From the NCBI GenBank assembly GCA_013400975.1, contig WBMZ01000355.1:1-64000 (forward strand): 64,000 nucleotides of DNA, given 5' to 3'. The notes under the pieces are model-generated. The model saw nothing but the letters and a program-made list of their open reading frames with translations. It was not told the DNA's origin and did not search any database. Of the stretch, positions 24,910-37,800 are shown piece by piece (position 1 is the stretch's first letter; every line of letters begins with the position of its first letter). Source of the DNA: Atrichornis clamosus (taxonomy: Eukaryota; Chordata; Aves; Passeriformes; Menuridae). Made by a program: the position numbers and the translations under genes.

Positions 24910-27268
24910 ATGTTTATTGGTACTCACCCCATTTCAAATCCCTCTAACAATTTCTCAGTAAAAGTGTAAACGCTGTTATATTACCATGTGTAAATTTTAA
25001 GCCCAGTCCTGCAAATATTCCCAAACACATACATATACGTCTGTGACTCCTCCCAGAGAAATAGGATGCTCTACTCCATCTCTAATTTTACAAATAAAAG
25101 TTGCCAGCAACATAAACACACGCCATATACAGCAACATTCTCCAGAATGATTCTTGTATAAAAGATTCAATATTTCCTCCGTACTACATAGAAGTTCCAC
25201 ATCACACAATTGGCTTTTTCACTTCCATTTTGATTTTAAAGAAAAGGAAAAAAAGGAAGAGAAGTCATTAATTGAGGGATGCCTTTTTTGATGCGAGTTA
25301 AGTCTTGTGTCTGTATACATGGAGACTTTATCTTGACATCATATTCTGAAATTATCTCTGCACAGTGTTAATAGCCAAACTGTAAAGCAACTTGGTCAAG
25401 ATGTTGAAAAAAATCTCAACTTTCTGAAACCAAAGCTTAATATTTTTGAAAGAAAAGGCTAAAGCAAAGTATTAGTCCTGCTCCATATGGTCCTTCATAT
25501 CCTAAGTTTTTTAACATTGTAAAGTCAGAAAATAACCTTTTAAAAATACAGCTGTGAGCAAAAGGTGTATTGTCCCGAGTTTATGTATTTTTGAAGCATT
25601 TTTAAGAATCAGAAGATAAAGGTAGCGTTTCTTTTCTTTTCGATCATTGCTGTTGATTGCCTTGTAGCACCTTTAACACATTGTTAAATATGTGCAGAGT
25701 AGACATAATGTGATCAAGATCTAGGAAGTCTAAACAGGTTTGTAATTAGAACTGTGGCCTGGGGGTTGGAGCAGAACTAGGACAATAAGCTGAAAACATG
25801 GCTTCTCTTCCCTGCTTAGCCCATGCACTGCTGAGTGTTCTTGGCAACTCATTTGTTCTTCCAGCTTCAGTTTCCTCATCCACAAAATGATACGGTGACA
25901 CTTGGCATCTTCGAGTCCTACACATCAGAAATAATTTGCAAGATCTGAAAAACTGCCATTTATTATTTACCAGAATACTGAGGAAAAAGAAGCAGCGAAG
26001 TCAAACCAATATACTTGCATGCTCTGCTGGTGAAAAATCAGAAGAGATCGTGTTCAAAATGAAAATGAGTATTTTCACATATGACAGGCAGCTTGGATCA
26101 AATAGTTGAAAGCCAGTGTTATGGGCAAAACTAGGTCAATACAACTGGGTATCTACTGAATAGTAAGCTGTGCTGCTCAACAAAATGTTGGCCCAGTTAT
26201 TAATCCCTGTCTGTGATCAAGTCAGCAGATTTATGCCTAAAATGCTGCCAGTGCTGTTTTATAATATTGGCCTTTTGACAGCAAAATTCACATTCTGCTC
26301 TTGGATGATTATGTTCAGAGGAAGTTCAGACAATAACAGGGAAATGTCAGAAGCTGTGATTAGAATGCAAAGGTTTCAGCTCCTGCTCTAATCAGGTCAT
26401 TTTGGTCATGACTCAAATTTGGCTGTATAGAGGCTGACCATCCATAACACGTCTTCATATTTCTTTCATATCTGAGTATGCTGCACAATCTGAAAGGTGG
26501 ACTCAAGAACACATTTATTGTCACAATTATAAAAATAACCTTTAGACATGACTGTACTGCAAAAGCTATAGGAAGTAGAACATATATGCCAATTCACCTT
26601 AATATAATAAATAAGTTTTTTTAAATCTATAATTTTTCACACTTGTATAGAGTGTGCTTGTACTTAGAATGACAATGAAAAAAGTACTTATGGTGATAAA
26701 AAAGTACATAAATTAGAATAAAACTAATGAAGTTAAAGTAGAAAAAAAATTTCTTAAGCAAACAAACTAAAATACCAGACACTGCCCAGGTGATCTTTTA
26801 AGAGTAATGCAGAAATTAGTTTTCTGCCAATGCTTTATCAACACTCACTGAAAAGGCTAGTTTTGATAAACCTGAAGATGAGGATGTTACATATTTTATC
26901 ACCCAGTATAAAAGTTACAGTCAATTCCTAATATGATATTTATGGAGGTCCAAAAACAGGTGCTCCAATTTTTCTTGAATATATGGGAAGTAAAATTAGT
27001 AAAAATTCCTTTGCCTCTATGAAAAATCTTTATGAATGTAGTTCTTGTACGCATGACAGAACTCCAGACAAAATGCAGATAAATGCTGTAAAGGAGGTAA
27101 TGGAATCAAACACTTAAAGATGACATGATGATGGGAGAGCTAAGAAGTGAAAGAAAAGTAACTCAGATCTGAACGGTGCTTTCTTGCAGTAAATGTACGC
27201 AGTTGGAACGTGTAGTTGCTTGCAGAAAACAGCATCTAAGGCAAAAGTAATTTCAGGGTAACTTAAAC

Positions 27269-27459
27269 TGAGGGTGGTTGGGCACTGGAACAGGCTCTCC
27301 AGGGAAGAGGTCACAGCACCAGCCTGACAGATTGAAAGAGCGTTTGGACAATGCTCTCAGACATATCGTGTGACTTTTGGGGTGTCCTGTGCAGGGCCAG
27401 GAGTTTACTTGATGATCCTTGTGGGTCCCTTATAACTCAGATATTTTATGATTCTACGA
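27269..27459 (+). mobile_element. CR1 LINE 3'-end fragment, diverged
   Basis: Plus-strand order of CR1 3' landmarks: TGAGGGTGGTTGGGCACTGGAACAGG-like, CTCCAGGGAAGAGGTCACAGC, a diverged middle (GTTTGGACAATGCTCTCAGA), GGGTCC and a final TTTTATGATTCTACG. The middle resembles the CR1 subfamilies with the 'GGTGTCCTGTGCAGGGCCAGG' block. It is antisense to DLG2 and moderately decayed, with a single terminal octamer. Confidence 0.82.
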
Positions 27460-27784
27460 AAATATTTTATTTGGAGACAATAGATGGCACTCTGTAGCTA
27501 TTCTGGAAAAAGGAACTGTCTGACATTCAGTGTTTCTGAAATGCATGTTTCTGCCTCCAGCTTTAACTACTTATCCCATTTAAATTTCTTCTGTGATAAA
27601 TATGGCTGAAGGTAAGTTTCTAGGTGCTAACAAAGCATACTAGCACTTTAATTAGGTGTGTGCATGTTTTATACCCTCCTGCAGCTCTGTACCAAATACA
27701 CACAGAGAGAAGCAGCAGGGGAAATCAAGCAGAAATTAGAACGGAGTGTGAGATGAAAACCTTCCTGGACTGACAGAAGGCAGC

Positions 27785-27848
27785 AGAAGGGAGGGGGAGA
27801 AAAAAGAGAAGGGAAAAAAAGAAAGAGAAGAGCAAAAAAAAGAGAGAG
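27785..27848. repeat. Purine-rich tract (48-nt uninterrupted purine run)
   Basis: Bases 27785-27832 are all A or G; after one C at 27833 another 15 purines follow to 27848. On the transcript strand of DLG2 this reads as a C/U-rich tract with UCUU and CUCUCU elements. It may act as a pyrimidine-tract protein site or adopt a triplex; both are inference. Confidence 0.9.
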
Positions 27849-28870
27849 CAGGATAAAGCAAGAGAGTACATCTTGAAAGGAGAACAGGGAAGGAAATAAA
27901 AAGCTACGTAAAGAAGAAAGAAAGATTCACATTGATAGAACCAGAAGCAAAGGAGCAAATAAAGTGCTAGAATCTACACAAATTTACAGGGTGAGAAATC
28001 AATGGCAGAATCAATTTGGATGGACTTGGTTACTTGCTTCAGGGAATGTATCAGATCAGATGGTGTAAATTACATTATAAATTGCAGACCTGATGTAAGA
28101 GCAAAGGATTACTAAATTAATATATAAAACCAATAAGTTGTAACAAACCAGAGCGGGTAAAACATCAACACTTAAGAAAATTTCTTCTGTCATAAAAATG
28201 TAATTACCAAAAATAAATCAATGTGCAGTATTTTCCTCCTTAACAAGTTTTTTTTTGGTTCATGCTTATTTAATGTGTTCATTATCTTGAAAAGAGCAAG
28301 TGCTTTTTATTTACTACATTTGTACTGAATATTTGGTTTGATCAGTTTACTTTTAACAAACAGAAAATGACAAGACAAAAAATGAGACTGTCCCAATCAT
28401 TCTTCCTTAGATTGGAAACCATAGTAATTATAGATCTAATTTAAGAGATTAAAACTGGACTGATAAATGAAGGGGAAGAGCTTTCCAAAAACAAGTAATT
28501 CTTATAATAATTAACTGAAAGAAAATCCATGTTTGAATTGATTAATTTGTGCTGCTGGCTACATTAAAGAATAGAGCCAGTTTTAGTATTCATCTCACAC
28601 TGACAGAGCTCTGTTTCTGTTTCTTTTGTACCATCTATAAAATTGGAGTGCTGACACAATTTTGTGCTTTTTGAAACACCTACAGAAATATTAACTGCAC
28701 TTGGTGCTTTCAAATATCAGACCCTAGAGACTTCTACAGTTTTATACAATCAATGAGGTATCCCAAATCTGCAGAGACTTAGAAATATGGCTTTGATCTT
28801 GCTTTGGCAGTAGGTTTTTTTGCTGTTTTGGTTGGCTTTTATTTGGGTGTGTTTCTTTGGTTTTGTTTTT

Positions 28871-28882
28871 GGTGGTGGTGGT
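28871..28882. repeat. GGT trinucleotide tract in a G/T-rich stretch
   Basis: Four GGT units within a strongly G/T-skewed stretch (about 28811-28900); C/A-rich on the DLG2 transcript. Low-complexity intron sequence. Confidence 0.85.
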
Positions 28883-29210
28883 GCGGGTTTTTTTTGCCTT
28901 CCCCACCTTCCCTCCAAAAATGCTGTTTTCTTCACAAAGGATGTTGAAAGCATACATAAATTCACGTACAAGCCACAGAAATCCCAGAAGAATACTTATT
29001 TATCTTACTGCTTGCATTAGGGTAGCATCAACATCTGAGTAAGGTCCCACAACCTCTGTGGAAAGTACAACATGCACAATGCAACAAGACTCATCCCAGC
29101 TACTTAAAGTAGCAAAGAGCAGGAGGGAAAACTGAAGTTGCAAGAAATTGTATTAGTTGGTTAAAGCCACACATTAGCACATCAGGGAGCATGCAGTGAG
29201 CATGCAGGGA

Positions 29211-29475
29211 GCAGAAGGGGTAATGGCTTTAAACTGAAGCAGGGTAGACTTAGACTAGATATTAGGAAGAATATATTTTCTGTGAGGGTGGTGAGGCACT
29301 CAAACAGGTAGCCCAGAGAAGCTGTGGATGCCTCATCCTTGGAAGTGTTCAAAGCCAGGTTGGATGGGCCTTGGAGCAACCTGGTCTAGTGGAAGGTGTC
29401 CCTGCCCATGGCAGTGGGGTTGGAACCAGATAATCTTTAAGATCCTTCTAAACCAAACCATTCTGTGATTCTGTG
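29211..29475 (+). mobile_element. CR1 LINE 3'-end, best preserved copy
   Basis: About 265 bp of near-canonical avian CR1 3' end on the plus strand: TTTAAACTGAAGCAGGGTAG, GATATTAGGAAGAATAT, GTGAGGGTGGTGAGGCACTC, AGAGAAGCTGTGGATGCC, AAGCCAGGTTGGATGGGCCT, CAACCTGGTCTAGTGG, and two terminal octamers (ATTCTGTG). Its higher similarity to the canonical order than the other three copies suggests a younger insertion. It is antisense to DLG2. Confidence 0.93.
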
Positions 29476-32400
29476 AAAAAACCCACTCCAAATCTAAGGC
29501 ATCAAAGTCCCTTCTCTTGAGTAGTATGAATATGGTGTTTGGCTGCTAGCAATTCACTGTGTGAGCACTGAGTTTCCTTAGAGTAATTTGGCTAATCAAG
29601 CCACTTCTTTTTTAGAACAATACTTCTAGTTTTCCTCTCATACTTCAAAAAATTCTGATAAATAACTGCATGTTTATTTTTGGCAAGCAAAGGACATTCA
29701 TAGCGGAAGGACCTAAGAAAAGGTAGTTCATTCTTCTTCACAGCATTTGACATAGGAAGCTTGGAGGTAGAGAGTATGTGCCGGTGTGTGTGATGCTTTA
29801 AAATCTGATTAAACAAACAAGAGAGAATATGAAGGCTGAAGGCCTGGAATATGCACACACACCTTTTTAAAAAGACATTGAGTTCTGGTAACACCAAGCT
29901 TTCCTTATCTAGATTTTCTTTCATATTTCTACAACACTCGCTTCACACAATTTAGAGAAAAATCTGAATGTATTGCTCTCATTTATTGTTTTATTGCAAT
30001 AGCACTTCTATTGCATCTCGACTTTTATTTTTTTCCTTGTTATTTCCCTCTTAGGTTTGACAAGATCTTTCAATTATGATGTGAAACATAATGCTCCACC
30101 TCTTGCTTTCCTCCTCAGCTCTCCTTCTCATCTGCCTTTTGCTGCACAGTTTCCAAAACATCAGGACCTGGCAGTGGCAGGGAGCTGACAGACCTTTTCT
30201 CCAGTTCCCAGTTCTTTACCAGCTCATAGCACCTGCACCCACCAGTGTCACACCTGTGTCACACATCAGTGTTGCACCTGACACTGTGGGATACCTGAAT
30301 GTGACTTTAACTAGTATTATTTTACTTCGAATTATGATTGAAAATAAAAATAAGGAAACCTTTCTCTTATCTACTGCTGTGACATTGATTATCACAGTCC
30401 AGAGGGGTAACTTTGCCTTCGTAAACTGAAACAATGTTTTGGCCTTGTGCAGGGTGTTCATTACCACTACCTGTAATTGATCAGTGGCTTATTATTTCAT
30501 TTTACTAAATGTTGGTATACTAACAATTAAGCATTCAGTCTTTAACAAGATGTTCATTTATCATATCACATAGCAAAATTTCACTTTGCTTAGTACAGTT
30601 ACCCTGTCTGCTTGAAACAAGTATTTTGTCCGTTTATTTGACTATGGATTCCTTGACATTTCTTGTTTATTGAATGCTGGCATAAACTGTAGGAGTAATT
30701 CTTCATTCTAATTTTAATACTGACTGCAATCTTAATGCAATTATTCTGCAAACATCATGTCTAACTTGTCACAAATTCTCAAGTATATTAATATGAGGGA
30801 ACCCACTGAGAGCCAGAATTCAACCTGACTGATGCATGTGTGATTGCACAGGCTCATACATGTGCAACTGTATTTGTTCTGTAGGAAGACCTCTGGACTT
30901 TAGCAATCTTTCATTTTGTCTTTTGTAGAGAAATTTAAGCCTGCACACCAGGCAAAGTTTTCTGCTTGCAGATAGCAAGATGGAATTGGCATATAGGAAT
31001 AATCTTTCTTATTTGAAAAACTGGTCTGCATTTTTAGCATGACACCTGACATTTACTTTAAATGCACAGGAGTATGTCTCCTGGGTTTGAGAAATCTCGT
31101 TGATTTCTAGAGCAATGAAGTAGGACAGCTAATATGCTCTTTAGTTCTATAATATATGGTTATTCCTGTTTGCTTGTTCATTTATACTTTGTCTCACATA
31201 ATCACTTGTCCCTATTCCCTGTTCCAGGAGGTATATTATTTCCATACTAATAATCAAACTAAATCCTGAAAACTGCATCTCTGTTCCACCTGGTACACCA
31301 AGCACAGGCAACTCCATACTAGGAAGGTTTGAATTGCATCCTGCTTTTACAACCTATTGGTTCCATACTGAAACCACTTTTCTAAAAATTATTACAGCAT
31401 TCAATAGCTCTATTTACCATGAATGTTCCAGCTTTACAGTTTGTAAACAAAGCTGGATGAGATGGAACTGGTGAGAGGCAACAGAACTGCACCATCAGGA
31501 GACAGGAAGTATTCAAAGGCTCAGAGAATACCTAAAAATAGCAGTGCCTCTAAGCCATGTTTCGAAATATCAATACACAGGCTGCTAGTAGCAAGCATCC
31601 GAAATTACTTTATAGAAGGCGCTTTTGAAACACAAAGCAGTCTGTAATATCTGTCCTACTCAGAATAAAAATTCTTATCCTCAGTTAAAGTTCAACTGCT
31701 GTTTATTTATGTATAAATATTTATATGTATTTCAGATAGTCATGTTGATAAATAGGTGTAATATTACCATCAAAACACTCAATCAAATCAGTTGAAATCC
31801 CAGTTTCTAAGAGATGGCTGGTAGCATGCAAAATTCAATTTAGTCTGGATGTCAGCTGCAGAGAGAATAGCTGTCAGACGTCACTAACGCTAAAGCTTTG
31901 TGCAATACTACAGCAGGATTTCAAAAAAACCCAGGGCTTTGTTTTCAACCAATATTTTTCCTATTTTGGATGCTCACAGCTAAAGTAGTTCATTAAAATA
32001 ATTTCAAAAAACTCAAAACCACAACATTTTCACATTCAAACATTAGAGTTTTCTTGTTTTTTAAACTATGAAGATAAGCCATTAGGGAAGTTACTAATGA
32101 GATTGCACTAATGATGACCTCAAACACCTCTGAAATTCACGCCTTTATACGTATAATAAACCTGCACACCTCACACATAGTTATCACACTGTGAAGAATA
32201 TATGGCTTGAATGTAATGGAAAAATACTCCTTAAAGATGTCTTTATTTTTTCCACCTGGCTACTCGTTTTGTTGCTGGACATGAAGTCCGCAAAAGCCCT
32301 CTATAATAAAAAAATAAATTGTTTTATGTATTCATCCATTACCTAGTTGAAAAAAACTATTGACGTTTTTAACAAATCTGTTCTGGCCAGCTCAATTATC

Positions 32401-34534
32401 ACATATTCAACAGGGTAGAAAGGACTAAATGCCAGCAAATGCAATTCCCCTTGTATTTCTTTAACCCTCCCAGTTTTAACTTCTCATTCACAGGACCCAA
32501 TATGACAGTGACTCCACAGTCAGACAGAGCCAGTGTGCAGGGTACAAATGTCAGCGTGTGCCAGGGATGCCTTGCAGGTAAAGCAGCCGTTTACAAAGTG
32601 CACCAAAGTGCACACAAAAAGCAGTATCATGAATCTCCTAAATACAGGACTCTACTGATGGGAACAAGAATCCTAAAGGAGAAAAATAACTGTATTTTGA
32701 CCTCAAATTCTATTAGCTGTAAACATACTTAGCAGCATGGACTCCACAAAAACATTAGAATAAATCAAGCTTAACTTAATGAAATATTTAGGGCTGAGCT
32801 GACTACTAATTTCTGCTCAGCAGTGGAATAGGCTAACAGTCCCACTTTCCTTTGTGAAATGAAATATGATGCAGTGTAAGTTGATTAGCAATAATTATAA
32901 GCCAATGTTCTTCTGCCTTCTGAACAACAGGAGACCTGTGGTACCAATTGAAGATTTTCTGTGCTCTAGTGATTCACACAAAATGTTTGCAAATTGTGTG
33001 GCCAGTACAGATTCTGCAATTTATCTAAAAATTCATCTGGACAGATGGATTCCCAAACTTCAGTGGGAGTTTAAAGCAACAGGATGACTCCTGAATTGGT
33101 CCAGTAGACCAAGCCAGAGACATCATAATAGAATTTCCTTCTTTAAACTTCAATTGAGTGAAGTATTTTTTTCCTCCCTTCCCTACTTTTTCACCACCAA
33201 AATTGTTCTTGAAGCTCAGTTTTATTTCAAACAACAATTTGTTAATGAGATGATTTGAAGAAAAGTCAGGGGAATTTTTTATGACTCTCTTTTGATTAGA
33301 GACAAAGAGGGAGATAAAGAAAATAAATCGAAAAGGAGGGTGTTTCAGCACTGGGACTGCTGGTCTGGAACTTGCACAATTACCACGTCAGGTGATAATC
33401 ACAGCTTCACTGGACAAGACCCTGAGCAATCTCATCTACCTTAGAATTGGCCCTGTTTTGAGCAAGATGGTTGGATTATGATGAGGGCTTCATTTATAGA
33501 ATTATCTTCCAGATCATTGCCCTTGAGCCAATGTACCTTTCCGGAATAATTCCATTACTCAATTTAATTTTCAATGAATAATAATTACCATAGCTGTTTT
33601 ACATATTTTAAATAAAGACTTAAAAGCATAGATCTAGGTAAGAAATAAAAAATTCAGACCTGTGAGAAAACCATTTCAGGCTTCACTTAGGACTGTATTA
33701 TTTTACACATCTACCACTTTATTTTCTGATTGCACCACAGTATAGTTGTAACAGAAAACAAACTACAACGAGGTAACATCTTTCCATTGTGGAAACTTTA
33801 CAGTCTCACTTTTATCAAAAGAAAGAGAAACTCTGAGATATGACCTGAGAGCAGCCAATGACAAGTTACAACCCATGCCTACAAAGTTCCACATTTCTAT
33901 GGGAGGAGAGAAAAAAATTTGACTTTTTTTTAAACTATGCCAGTCAGTGCAAACAAAATCTACATTTCTGTGTTAAATATCAGCCTTTCTAATATTGTAA
34001 AGATGCAAGAATATTAACTGTGGTTGTGAATTATTCACATTTTACCCAATTAATTTAGTTAAAATTGAATCAACTATGTACCCAGAACTGTGTTCTACAG
34101 TTCACACGTTCATACAGACAGATATTCACCAGCATAGGATTAATATTTTCTATCAGTACTTCTTCATCCTTAGTTTTGTCAAAAAGAACTCATGCAGACA
34201 TTAAGAAACAGAGTAAGACTTCACTGGGTATTTCCATGATTAGTGGAAATTTTACAGCTAGCACAAATAAATATTAACACTAGTCAAATGAGGTGAACTG
34301 AAGAAATCATATCCAATATATCTCCATTACAGATATTCTCATCGCCATGAAAACCAAACCTTTCAGTGTAAGTACCAAGAAAGGATCAGCACTAATTTGA
34401 AACTTCATTGCTTCATCTCACAGCCTTAAGCACTGTGGTGTGCAAAACCACATCCAGTTAATAGCTCTGTGTATGTGGGCAGTTCAGTGGGATCTGAGAC
34501 CTCTACAGGCAGCTTCAACAGAGAATCATCTTAC

Positions 34535-34603
34535 CCTTCCACAGAAATGGTCCGCTGCAAGCTCACTGTGGGTGGACGCGTTGCAGTGCTGTGCTGGGAA
34601 TGA
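34535..34603 (-). CDS. DLG2: DLG2 69-nt in-frame exon before PDZ3 (exon B, probable cassette)
   Basis: Minus-strand exon bounded by a strong acceptor (a long T/C-rich tract ending in CAG) and a donor gtaaga. Joined to exon A it completes AG+T (Ser), then reads HSQHSTATRPPTVSLQRTIS followed by VEG, and ends in GG, which the first base of the PDZ3 exon completes as Gly. At 23 codons it is too short to appear as an open frame by length and shows only as a shadow of a plus-strand frame. The pattern HSQHSTATR...LQR.IS.EG matches the segment before PDZ3 in full-length vertebrate DLG2 as I remember it. Both junctions have the same phase, so skipping it joins exon A to exon C as Thr-Arg-Glu-Pro-Arg with no frameshift. 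Optional use is inferred from this symmetry and from DLG4, which lacks an obvious equivalent; no transcript evidence is available here. Confidence 0.92.
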
Positions 34604-34650
34604 CTGTACGACCAAGGAAGAATAAAGAAAAGCATTTGTTAAAGAAATAG
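34604..34650 (-). promoter_or_regulatory. DLG2: Acceptor and polypyrimidine tract of exon B
   Basis: Directly 5' of the 69-nt exon on the minus strand is a T/C-rich run (TTTTCTTTATTCTTCC) followed by GTCGTACAG. A possible branch point (TTTAAC) sits about 35-40 nt upstream of the junction. The site looks competent, so inclusion of the exon is plausible. Confidence 0.7.
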
Positions 34651-34878
34651 TAGTTTCTCTTGCTCTTATTGTCTCTAGCAGTTTAGCTAATGCCAAAATA
34701 GATAAAACAATCAGACCCTTTTACACATGTCTAAAGCGTTTTGACTTCAGTGATGCTCATCTGTTCAAAAGGGACTCAACTGTACAATCTCTCTCATTTA
34801 AAATCAACTTTCATTTCTAATTAAAAGCAGACAGTGAAGAGAATAACTCCCCCTTATCTTTCTTATTCATTTTTTCTT

Positions 34879-34899
34879 ATACATATATATACACACACA
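34879..34899. repeat. TA/CA dinucleotide tract
   Basis: Alternating TA units pass into CA units. It lies about 0.28 kb upstream of the exon B acceptor in the transcript, where it reads TG/TA-rich. Confidence 0.85.
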
Positions 34900-37800
34900 G
34901 AATTTAGTATCTTAAAATAACTTAAATGGTCATTATTCTGCTAAATATACTAAACATACAGTGTAAATTTAATTTCTGAGCAGAAGGTAAAACAGCAAAT
35001 GCTAATGTTATCAATGTAATTCTCATTGTTTCTCAGGCAGAATGCTCAGTAAAAGAGGACATGCACTGCTCAGAACTGCACCATGATTTTACTTCAACAC
35101 TAGTTCTATCAGATTTTAAGTAGTTTAAGTCTTTCCATATGGATTTTTATCAATCTAAAACACAACATTTAGAAAAAAATATATTTTTTTTCTAAGCAAA
35201 ACACGGACTCTCTGAAAGCAAATCTTTTCAATTGAAAACTCTGAGGTCTAAAGACTTCATACTGACATGACTAAAAAACCTGAAAAATAATTATTATGCT
35301 AAAACTACACAGTATGTGTTAAGTTCAGTATTGTACTAGTATAATAGTATAGTAAATACAAATGGATAATAACACAGCATCAGTCAAAAGCAGTTTTGTG
35401 ATAATAAATTTTAGTCCTTATCTGAGACGACTTGTTTAAATAAAATAGCAGAGGCATCTGGGTGTATCTTCTGATTAGTTTAAATAACTATAGCACATAG
35501 TGAGGCTCAGTATTAATAATGCAAGATACACATTAGAAATAAATCTTTATGATAGTTTTATATCACTGATTCTAATAACTGCAGACTTTGTCTGGCTTTC
35601 AAGCCTTGTATACATCTCAACCTGCTTTTTCAAAGCACGTCTTATTTTCAATAGAAGCTATTTCATTTGACATTAGTGAGCAACACATATATTTTACACG
35701 AATTTCATCCTGTAGCACAGTCAGTACTGTCTGTCTGACAGAAAAGATGTCTTTTTCTCGTGTAGCACGTAGAGTTGTGACACGTGCTACCATGGCACTG
35801 GACAATCAAAAGTTCTTCTGCCTCCTGATATCTTCTATTGTGACAATTGTGCTCTTGTTTTATGTTAATAAGGTACTCATCCTTATTGAGAGAAGATATC
35901 AAAAGGTTTGTGGAAAAGTATATTCCCCATCTAAGAAGCTTTTTATCCTTTTTATAGCAAAACTTATTCAGGAGTATTGTAAATTTCTGGGACCATGGTA
36001 TGAACAGAATTGTTGAGTTGGACAAACACTGCAGAATATTCTATGAATATTGGTTAAAATTTCACATTAAGTTTGCATGTACAAGGAACTTTACACCCCA
36101 ATCCTGCCAAGTGCTCAGCTATCTGCAATATTCCATCCATTAGAAAACTTTTTCAATCCTAGGGATTTGTGACACAGCATTCAGATGAGACCTCACCTTC
36201 TTTCATGAAAATAGTTCAGAACTGCTGATACGAAAACCCATTTTTTGTACATAATAATAAAAAGCAAGTTTGATGCTTGATATAAGTTTATGCCTTCAAA
36301 GGTATCATCATGAATATGATGATGCCTAAAAATCTAAAACGCTGTGTAATCATTGCTTGACACAAGCAGCTATCCAATCGTAGGCAGAAATAGTAGTCTG
36401 ATATGATTCCTAACTGACTTACTGAAACAATAACCTCCTGGCAAATTCTACCAAACTGGTGGAACCAGCAGAAAGAAGCTGTTTCCATGACTTTCTTAAT
36501 ATACTTGTTCATTTGCCATGTCTTTTGTTGCGCAAAGGAAAATAAAATTTCTCAGTTACTGCTACCTTTTTCTACGATGAATGCCTAAACATAGGCACTA
36601 TTGAGATACATGGGTAAATGGCTTAATTTTACACTCACAGATCAAAGCATTCAAAGTTTAACATTTAAGCTTTTCAAAATGCTACCCTTTCTCTGAAATG
36701 ATACAGAATTAACCTCATACCAGTTTTAATAATATAAAGAAACAATATATCAATATACTATGCAGTATTACAGCCACATGAGATGAATTTTCCCTGAAGA
36801 AAGGCATCTCATATCCTGTAAAATACCAATTTCAACTTAATTCCATTTTATTTTAGTTCGTTGAGACAAGGGGAATATACTATTCCTGTAAGACAATCCA
36901 TAAGACTGAAGGAACAAAGAATGAGATTATGAATTAATAATAAGGGGCAAAACTGGGAGCAAAGAGTCCATCCTCGCTTTTTTAATGGGTTTCAGTTGCT
37001 TTTTGTTTTAAACTTATTTCTTAGGCAAGGTGTGCCATTTCATGACTCCATTAAGTAATAAAAATAGAGCAGCCTGGTGTCCACATATTTTTAAAAATGT
37101 TTATTATGAAAACAATAATCAGTAAGTATTATAGAAACAAAAAGGTGAGTAGCCAGCCTGCTTAGTTATAATTCTGATCTATCCCAAGCATGTTCTGAAG
37201 GAACTTTTGCTGTGTGGGTGATGCTGAAACTGGAGGCAGCATCATAAACCATTCTTTCCACATAGGGACCACACGAACTACCACCTTCCCTTCCCAAATG
37301 GCACTTTCACCTATACAAAATATGCCAGAGAAACCTCTATCTCGGATGAAACAATCATGCCAGGGAAATATTTATTGTATTTTAAAGTTCTATAAAGCAA
37401 AAATATGGACAAACCACCATTAAGGGATCAGACGGCATGACACTCAAATCAGTTCATCCCAAAGCCTGCCTATTGCACTGACAGAAGAAGAAATAAGGTT
37501 ATTACAATCTAAAATTTTTCCTCTTCTCTTTTTTTTTGATAAAACTCAAGACACATTGTCTTCACAAACACAATACTTGAAAAGTCATTTGCTTTCCTCT
37601 CCCAATCCACTTGCTATCAACAAAGAACAGTTTTCCTCTAGTTCCTATACTTGTAATTTAGGAAACCTTTTGTTTTCATATATCTTTATTTTGACAAGTC
37701 AAAACTGACAGCATAAAAGTTATTTGCTTCCTAAATCAATTGACCTGCAGCTTCTCATAAAGAAGCAGTGCAGCAGCCAGTGGCACAGGCTGGGTAGAGA

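Larger units (their letters stand above)
24002..34534 (-). other. DLG2: DLG2 intron between exon B and exon C (10.5 kb)
   Basis: GT-AG intron with donor gtaaga at 34534-34529 and acceptor cag at 24004-24002. It contains two plus-oriented CR1 3' ends (27.3 and 29.2-29.5 kb), a purine-rich tract at 27785-27848 that is C/U-rich in the transcript, an AC-rich microsatellite at 24871-24909 and a GGT tract at 28871-28882. If exon B is skipped, the effective intron becomes about 35.3 kb. No further exon was seen. Confidence 0.85.

Noticed and set aside
29182..29379. 65-codon minus-strand frame at 29.2-29.4 kb
   Set aside because: It is the antisense of a CR1 3' end.
34440..34625. 61-codon plus-strand frame over exon B
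   Set aside because: It is a shadow on the wrong strand. The minus strand carries the splice signals and the DLG2-like peptide.
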